Below, piece after piece: positions 57,793 through 64,000 of a stretch of 64,000 nt of DNA (its first letter is position 1; each line of letters starts with the position of its first letter). The notes below the pieces were generated by a model that was given only the letters and a program-made list of their open reading frames with translations, did not search any database and had not been told where the DNA came from. Made by a program: the position numbers and the translations under genes. Source of the stretch: Colias croceus (lineage: Eukaryota; Arthropoda; Insecta; Lepidoptera; Pieridae); contig NC_059568.1 of the NCBI RefSeq assembly GCF_905220415.1, positions 14,756,001 to 14,820,000 on the forward strand, given 5' to 3'.

Positions 57793-57953
57793 TCTCGTGT
57801 CACAATGTTTGTCCTCAATGGACTCCTAAACCACTTAACCGATTATAATAAAATTCGCACACCATGTGCAGTTCGATCCAACTTGAGAGATAGGATAGTT
57901 TAAATCTCAAATCGTTTTAGAGAAAGCGGGCGAAGCCGCGGGCGGTAAGCTAG
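57793..57953 (+). mobile_element. Non-autonomous Helitron, 'tctcgtgtcacaatg' family
   Basis: Complete 161-bp copy from TC (57793) to hairpin 'gcgggcgaagccgcgggcgg' and CTAG at 57950-57953. Nearly identical to 34221-34381. Confidence 0.82.
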
Positions 57954-58950
57954 TTATTATATATTATTAATTTATACTAATTATATTTACTATTAAGCAT
58001 TTTCGCCGTCATATTAATGAAAATAAGCTCCAAATTGCAAAAAATAAAATCATAAAGACAAAATAAATCTTCCTCATTGCTCCAATCGTAATAAACTGCG
58101 AATGAACCAATATTTTACAAAATAAAGCCTTCTGTAAAGAAGCAGTTGAAATACGTATTAATATTTAAAATATTCTGAAATATAATGAAGCTATTTTTCC
58201 GATTGAAGTTTAAATCCATTGGCTTTTAAAGGTTTCTTAGTAAGGGGTGAGTTACAAAAGTTTGGAATAAAATTTTGTACTTTAGATATAATTTTATTGT
58301 GAGCTCTCGTTTTAAATTCAAAAGATTTGTAAAATTCAATAAAACTTTCTACAACAGATATCAAATGCATTTCACTTGTTCTTAGGAAAATCACTCCCGA
58401 GTTATAAGTCCCATAATACCTACATGACTAAATTATTGATTCTCAATGTATAATTTATTAGAAAGTAATTTATTTGGCATGAAAAGTAACACATTAGTTT
58501 TACACAACACGTACAATTATGATTTTGTCATCAAATCCAACTTTCCTTTTACCAGTCCAAAACAACATCTACCATTGTACACGTTCAACGAAACAGAACA
58601 AAAATCCACGGAGCCGCAACTATCATTAATGGTTAGGACATTACAGTCTTATTTTCCGTAAATCATGAGCGTAGCGTCGCTCGCTAATTGTGTTTCGGCC
58701 ACACACAGAGGAAATTTTGGTCCGTTATTACGCATACGCCACTTTGATCGTGATAAATGAGCCACAAACGTAAGTATGTCTCGTAAATTCTGCTTACTGT
58801 TTACAACTGCACTTAGGTGTGGAACAAAAAATGTGTGGAGACGAGACGTGGGTTTTATATGATAATTAGCTTGGTTCTTTTACATTTCGGTTGGGACAAA
58901 AACTTAATGCAACAATTTTGAATGAAAAATTGTAAATAAAGCATGCTGAG
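57954..58950. other. Intergenic DNA
   Basis: No supported feature; open frames at 58191-58394 (-) and 58446-58661 (+) have no domain signal. Confidence 0.4.
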
Positions 58951-59482
58951 TTTTTAGGGTTCCGAGCTGCAAGAGGAAATAGCGGAACTTTGTAGAATTT
59001 CTTAGTTGTTCATTTGTCTGTATGTCGAGATCGTTTTTTTTTTAAGAAACGCGTGGATGTAGCAAGCTGAAATTTATGTCAAATAATCAGGTCAATTATT
59101 GAAGCTCCAGGAACAGTGAACCGAAGTCAAAATTCTAAGCCGTGTAGGCTTAGAATTAACCAAAAGCTGTTGTTATTACTAATCATAATATGCTATGCAG
59201 CATATTTTGATTGCTATGCTATATATGCTATTATTAAACAAAATATGCTGCAAATTGCAAAAATGCTATGCTTCAAATTTTCGTCATTCACCAGGGAAAT
59301 AAAACATACAGGGTACTTCCAGTAAATACAGAATTTTGAAATTTCATGCGAAGCAAGTTCTATAATACAGATAAAAAATGTAAAAAACATTAATTCAAAG
59401 TTACAACATAGGTATATTAAAAAAAAAGATTTGTACGGAAACCTTGGTACACCAGTCTGACTCACGCTTGGATGGTTTTTTT
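58951..59482 (+). repeat. Dispersed repeat ('tttttagggttccg'), fullest copy
   Basis: Starts 'tttttagggttccgagctgc', includes 'gggtacttccagt' and ends in a diverged 'gtctgactcacgcttgga' + 'tggttttttt'. Same family as 1-241 and 7536-7792. Confidence 0.65.
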
Positions 59483-61235
59483 ATTAGATAATTGACATGT
59501 AGATTTTGAACATGTATCACTGATTACTATTCGCTACATACATACATTCACTCATCTAAAAATTATGCGTAAACAAAAATTAAAAACATATAATATTTAG
59601 ACATCTAAAAGTCAAATATTTCCCTCTTTGTATAGAACCGCTTCAGGCACCCCCGTGAGGGACCTTGTTACTGTTGAATGGAAACTCTTATTTGACACAA
59701 TATCATAGAATCTATTTAAGGCTTTGAGTTTTGACCTTTGTTAGCCTTTTGTTTCGAAAACAATACGATAAGTTTGATAGGGGGAAATTATTGTTTTTTA
59801 ATGATGCCTATACCTACTGTGAAAACAAAGATTTTTTTTTTCTATTCTTTTCTTTGAAGAGATTATAGAATAATGGTGAAACAATAAAAATGAAATCATA
59901 AATTTTAAAGTTATTAAAGTAATAAAAAATGGGCTATATTGAATTACTTTGTACAATGATACCTTACTAACAATTTTTCTTAGGTACCTGTTATTGTTAT
60001 TACGTATACACACATATGTTTCACGTCACACCGTGCCAGGGACGCGCCGTGCTAGAGCCGGGAAAAAATTGAAAATTACCATACATTTTCAAAGTGCCGT
60101 GTCTGGGCCCCGTCCGAGGCACGCTCAAGCATGAATAACTTCACACTAAAAGTATACAATAATGTCTATCAATCATAGTATGTATTTTACATTGAGATAG
60201 TCCAATACAAAACAAGAATATTATATAAGTCCTTTCGGAGCCATTAGCCAACCTTAGTCTTAGAACCTAGTTTTACAACAAGTTTTAGAATCTAGTAACA
60301 TCTAGACTCTAGCAAGGCTAGTTTTACAGGCGCGATACATCCACGAATTACTTGTCTTTCTTTGATACTCAAATGTTCAACTAACATGTTTTGAGACTCA
60401 TATTTGATATTATTTGCATTTGCGTGTCACATTACTACTAATGATACCGACACACATGTGTGCGTTATGTTCGGAAACGGTCACAACTAAGGTCATAAGG
60501 GTCAATTTTATAAGATACCGAACAGGCCAATACCATTCATGTTTTCAAGAAATGAAGCTATTACGAAAAAGATTATTACACTTTTGAGACCAAGAGGCGC
60601 AAAAACATGCTAAGTGTGCTGAGTAAGTACTAGTGATGTTCCAATTAATATCGGTTTATTCGAACAAAAAAATAATTTTATACCCATCATTTTTATCACT
60701 TTTTACGATTTTTAGGTTTTTAATTATGCAAGAAAAAGAAGTTCGTGGACACAATCAAATAATTTCACTTTACACATCCAGACAGAAGATAAAAACCGAA
60801 ACAAGACCAGCTCAGATATTTAGAAATAGAACAATAAGTTAACTGAATATTTTGTTTGCTCTGAAATAATAATCCTCTGTATACATTACAATATAATATC
60901 ATAATATCATATTGAGCTAAAGTAACATAAACTCATATTGGTCTAAGACTCATTTCAGCGAACGCGACGAGTGAAATGCGATATTGAACTTCCATTAATA
61001 TATATATTCGCAATATTAATGCTCGTCATCCATACATTTATTGGTAATAGAGCGGAGACGTGAATACTGAATATATCAGTGAGATTATATTACCACTCAG
61101 TACAGAACCGCTAATTTGAATAGCATTTACAGAAATGCCAGTTGCATACAAATATCAGCTATAAATCAATCAACAAGTTAATTTTTTTCTATAAATCACA
61201 CAAACCAACACGCAACTATAAAACAAAAGGTTTAA
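59483..61235. other. Intergenic DNA
   Basis: A+T-rich apart from a GC-rich patch at 60015-60125 ('cgtgccagggacgcgccgtg') that may be a small MITE. No gene. Confidence 0.4.
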
Positions 61236-61601
61236 GGCGACTACACCACCGAAACTAGCGCCCCCCCAACATTTTATTTTTTTACTCCTAAACCAGATCA
61301 AATTTAAAAAATCTAGCTCGGTACTTTGCTAGTATATTACTTGTAGTATTTTTGGTATTACTTTTCATTATTTTGCATTCGGTAAATTAGGAGAACTTTT
61401 GATTACCGCCAAAAGTGGCCACTTTTGGCGGTAATCAAAAGTTCTCTAGAATAATGAAAAGTTAGAATAGTGAAAAGTAATACCAAAAATACTACAAGTA
61501 ATATACTAGCAAAGTACCGAGCTAGATTTTTTAAATTTGATCTGGTTAAGGAGTAAAAAAATAAAATGTTCGGTGGCGCTAGTTTCGGTGGTGTAGGCCT
61601 C
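61236..61601. mobile_element. TTAA-flanked foldback MITE
   Basis: TTAA at 61232-61235 and 61602-61605. The two halves are near-complete reverse complements, meeting at the palindrome 'ccaaaagtggccacttttgg' (61409-61428). Outer ends 'ggcgactacaccaccgaaac' and 'gaggcctacaccaccgaaac' (inward). One strand-length hairpin; TTAA suggests piggyBac-type mobilisation. Confidence 0.75.
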
Positions 61602-61872
61602 TTAAATAAAAGCAATCGATCCAGTCTACTGAGAGCATGTCACCATATAATCGGATTTTATAAACCGGATAGGCCTCGGCGCATCACTAGTTGAGTACTT
61701 TACAAAAACCGTTTTCGGCTTACTTCATCGCACCTTAATCTCTTTGGTTTGTGAGCTCTGAACATCGGAAAAAATAAAACGAAATGTAGTGGTCGGTTTG
61801 AGTCAGAAAAGGCCAGTTTTCCGTATATTTATTGTCTGAGAGCGGTGGTGTACGTTCAAGTTTGGAGACTGT

Positions 61873-62890
61873 ACAGTCACGAGCAATAATATATGCCTAG
61901 GGGGCGATGTGCAAAAATATCTGTCACTAGAATAAATTCAATAATATCTGTCTGCCCGTATACAGCAAAAATATCTGACATTAGTAGGCAACATAATAAA
62001 GTGGCATCAAAATAATGTGACGAAAATGTACAGCAAATAATTGTGACAACCTCTCACGGCATAAATATGTGACATCAACTAGATGGCAATAATATCTGAC
62101 ACAATTTCATATTTCTGTATTTTGCATCGATTCCTCACAAAAAGCATTTAAATATGTGACATCAACTAGGAAGCAATAATATCTGACACAATTTCATATT
62201 TCTGTATTTTGCATCGATTCCTCACACAAAGCATAAATAATAAATACCTATGTGACACCAACTAGGTGGCAATAATATCTGACACAATTTCATATTTCTG
62301 TATTTTGCATCGATTCCTCACGAAAAGCATAAATATGTGACATCAACTAGGAAGCAATAATATATGACACAATTTCATATTTCTGTATTTTGCATCGATT
62401 CCTCACGAAAAGCATAAATATGTGACATCAACTAGGAAGCAATAATATCTGACACAATTTCATATTTCTGTATTTTGCATCGATTCCTCACGAAAAGCAT
62501 AAATATGTGACATCAACTAGGAAGCAATAATATCTGACACAATTTCATATTTCTGTATTTTGCATCGATTCCTCACGAAAAGCATAAATATGTGACATCA
62601 ACTAGGAAGCAATAATATCTGACACAATTTCATATTTCTGTATTTTGCATCGATTCTTCACGAAAAGCATAAATATGTGACATCAACTAGGAAGCAATAA
62701 TATCTGACACAATTTCATATTTCTGTATTTTGCATCGATTCCTCACACAAAGCATAAATATGTGACACCAACTAGGTGGCAATAATATCTGACACAATTT
62801 TATATTTCTGTATTTTGCGTTGATTTCACACAAAAAGCATAAATATGTGACATCAACTAGGAAGCAATAATATCTGACACAATTTTATTT
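61873..62890 (+). repeat. Tandem array, 85-bp unit
   Basis: The unit contains 'aaatatgtgacatcaactag', 'gcaataatatctgacacaat' and 'tttgcatcgattcctcac'. The 'cctcac' mark falls at 62133, 62220, 62316, 62401, 62486, 62571, 62656 (variant), 62741 and about 62825: spacings 87, 96, 85, 85, 85, 85, 85, 84. The middle units are almost identical and the outer ones diverged. From 61873 to about 62045 the text is a looser run of the same short words (atatctgaca / atgtgacatc). Confidence 0.88.
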
Positions 62891-63021
62891 TAATTTAATA
62901 TTGAATTAATACAAAATATAAATTTTATTTTAACTACGTTGTTTTAAAACATTATTACCATATTAATTAATATGTGCCGTCGTTGTATACTACATATTGT
63001 ATGTCTAGATATTATATCCTA

Positions 63022-63052
63022 CCAGCTTAACACCCGCGGCTTCGCCCGCGTT
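63022..63052 (-). mobile_element. Helitron 3' end, minus strand
   Basis: The reverse complement reads 'cgcgggcgaagccgcgggtg' + 'ttaag' + CTGG (a CTRR end) before T. A LINE poly(A) starts right beside it, so the Helitron seems to be the LINE's target. Confidence 0.55.
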
Positions 63053-64000
63053 TTATTTTTTTTTTTTTTTTTTTTTTTTTTTTGATAGCCAACAATTGTT
63101 TACACTATATATGGCATGAAAGGAAAAATACAATTTAACTTATCAAGTGTAACAATTACTTACAGGCTAACACTACATGCTTTTGAAAACGGTTATGACA
63201 TATGAACATTAAAAAAAAAAAAAAAAAACTGATAAATACACAAGATAACGTTTAACAAATTATCAACAGAATATCTATTTAAAAACTAATGTAAGTCATA
63301 TTAAAATAAAATCGGCATACAAAAATTACAATTTTAAAATATTAAATTAAAGTACATAAAAAGTTAAAAACCAACATAAAAATTCATTTTTTATAATATT
63401 AATAATATAATATAATATCTACATAAAAATAAAGTTCGACAGACAAAATATCTATTTAAACAATGTAAATATTCAAGTTAAGATAAAATCGGCATTTAAT
63501 TTACAATTTTCAAATATAATATTAAAAAGCTTAAAAAAAACCAACACAAAAATTCAATTTTTTTTTATAATATCTACACAAAAATATAGTTTGAACAAAC
63601 ATAAGAAAAATATCCATTTATAAATAATTTAAACATTCATATTAATATTAAGATAAAATCGTCATTCAATTAATTACATTACAATATTAAAATTAAAGAA
63701 AAAAAATTAAAATAACAATAACAATAAAAAAGCTACAATTAAATAAATACATTATTTGGTACAATTATTTTTCCTTGAAATATTTGAGAGAAGCATTATA
63801 AAACTTAACCACACTGTCTGCATTTATATCTATTAGATCACTGTATTCGTTTAGAGATTTAGTTAATCTGCCGATAGGGGAATTTGCCCCTAGAACCGTT
63901 CTTCGTAGTGGCGGACACAACGGAGTAATACATTTACGTGGGTACTTGGATGGAACGCGAAAATTTATCAGATGCAATATGCCTGGACAGTTAATTTTAT
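63053..64000 (-). mobile_element. LINE 3' part, running off the right edge
   Basis: Minus strand: ORF end at 63765, then a very A+T-rich 3'UTR (63081-63764) built of about three diverged 160-180-bp repeats (marked by 'aatatctatttaaa' and 'aagataaaatcggcat'), then a poly(A) tail of nearly 30 (T-run about 63055-63082 on the + strand). The 5' portion lies beyond the window. Confidence 0.7.
63765..64000 (-). CDS. LINE ORF2 C-terminal fragment (partial)
   Basis: Open from the window edge: I-N-C-P-G-I-L-H-L-I-N then 'FRVPSKYPRKCITPLCPPLR' and 'NSPIGRLTKSLNEYSDLIDI', ending FKEK at TAA. The '...INFRVPxxxxR...P.C...NSPIxRLxxxxN' pattern is the usual C-terminus of Jockey/CR1-type LINEs after the reverse transcriptase. 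No break is visible in the part shown. Confidence 0.7.
   Translation of the reverse strand, partial: KINCPGILHLINFRVPSKYPRKCITPLCPPLRRTVLGANSPIGRLTKSLNEYSDLIDINADSVVKFYNASLKYFKEK

Overview
The window is A+T-rich nuclear DNA of an insect, almost certainly a lepidopteran. The evidence is small exons with GT-AG introns, (TTAGG)n telomere-type repeats, and many interspersed repeats of kinds I recognise from moths and butterflies. These include Helitrons with a 'gggcgaagccgcgggcgg' 3' hairpin and a CTAG end, a tRNA-derived SINE, Jockey/CR1-like and RTE-like LINEs, and MITEs. Nothing points to a bacterial or viral origin.

Layout. The + strand carries one long gene for a membrane dipeptidase (renal dipeptidase/DPEP family, peptidase M19). 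Nine coding exons lie between 1641 and the stop codon at 43312. They join in frame with consistent splice phases and supply all the metal-binding motifs of the family. The first exon or exons (signal peptide and N-terminus) are upstream and not seen. Its first visible intron (1798-15513) contains two tandem minus-strand genes for very divergent actin-like proteins: A (two exons, 369 aa, 8900-10566) and B (four exons, 372 aa, 11529-15123). They share one exact intron position, so they are paralogues. Both have lost several nucleotide-pocket residues that are near-invariant in actin, so they are probably not conventional filament-forming actins.

The dipeptidase introns and the region after 43.5 kb are dominated by mobile DNA. 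At 5.3-7.3 kb three MITE-like elements lie side by side; two of them carry the same GC-rich block coupled to TTAGG repeats. At 34.2-40.2 kb there is a pile-up of Helitrons. One of them is split by a 5-kb LINE that has a 6-bp target-site duplication, a 5'-truncated ORF1, an unexpected long middle ORF with a hydrophobic product, and an ORF2 (endonuclease + reverse transcriptase) that is itself broken by an antisense LINE fragment with its own poly(A). A hAT-type MITE with a perfect 8-bp duplication sits 3 bp after the dipeptidase stop codon.

From about 43.8 kb to the end I see no convincing host gene. There are Helitrons, a 294-bp-arm inverted repeat that appears perfect (51.8-52.4 kb), a 62-bp perfect palindrome, a foldback MITE flanked by TTAA, an array of 85-bp tandem repeats (61.9-62.9 kb), and the 3' part of another LINE running off the right edge. 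The three host genes show no operon-like link; the actin-like genes are nested passengers in a dipeptidase intron. All calls were made by eye from the sequence; no database search was run.
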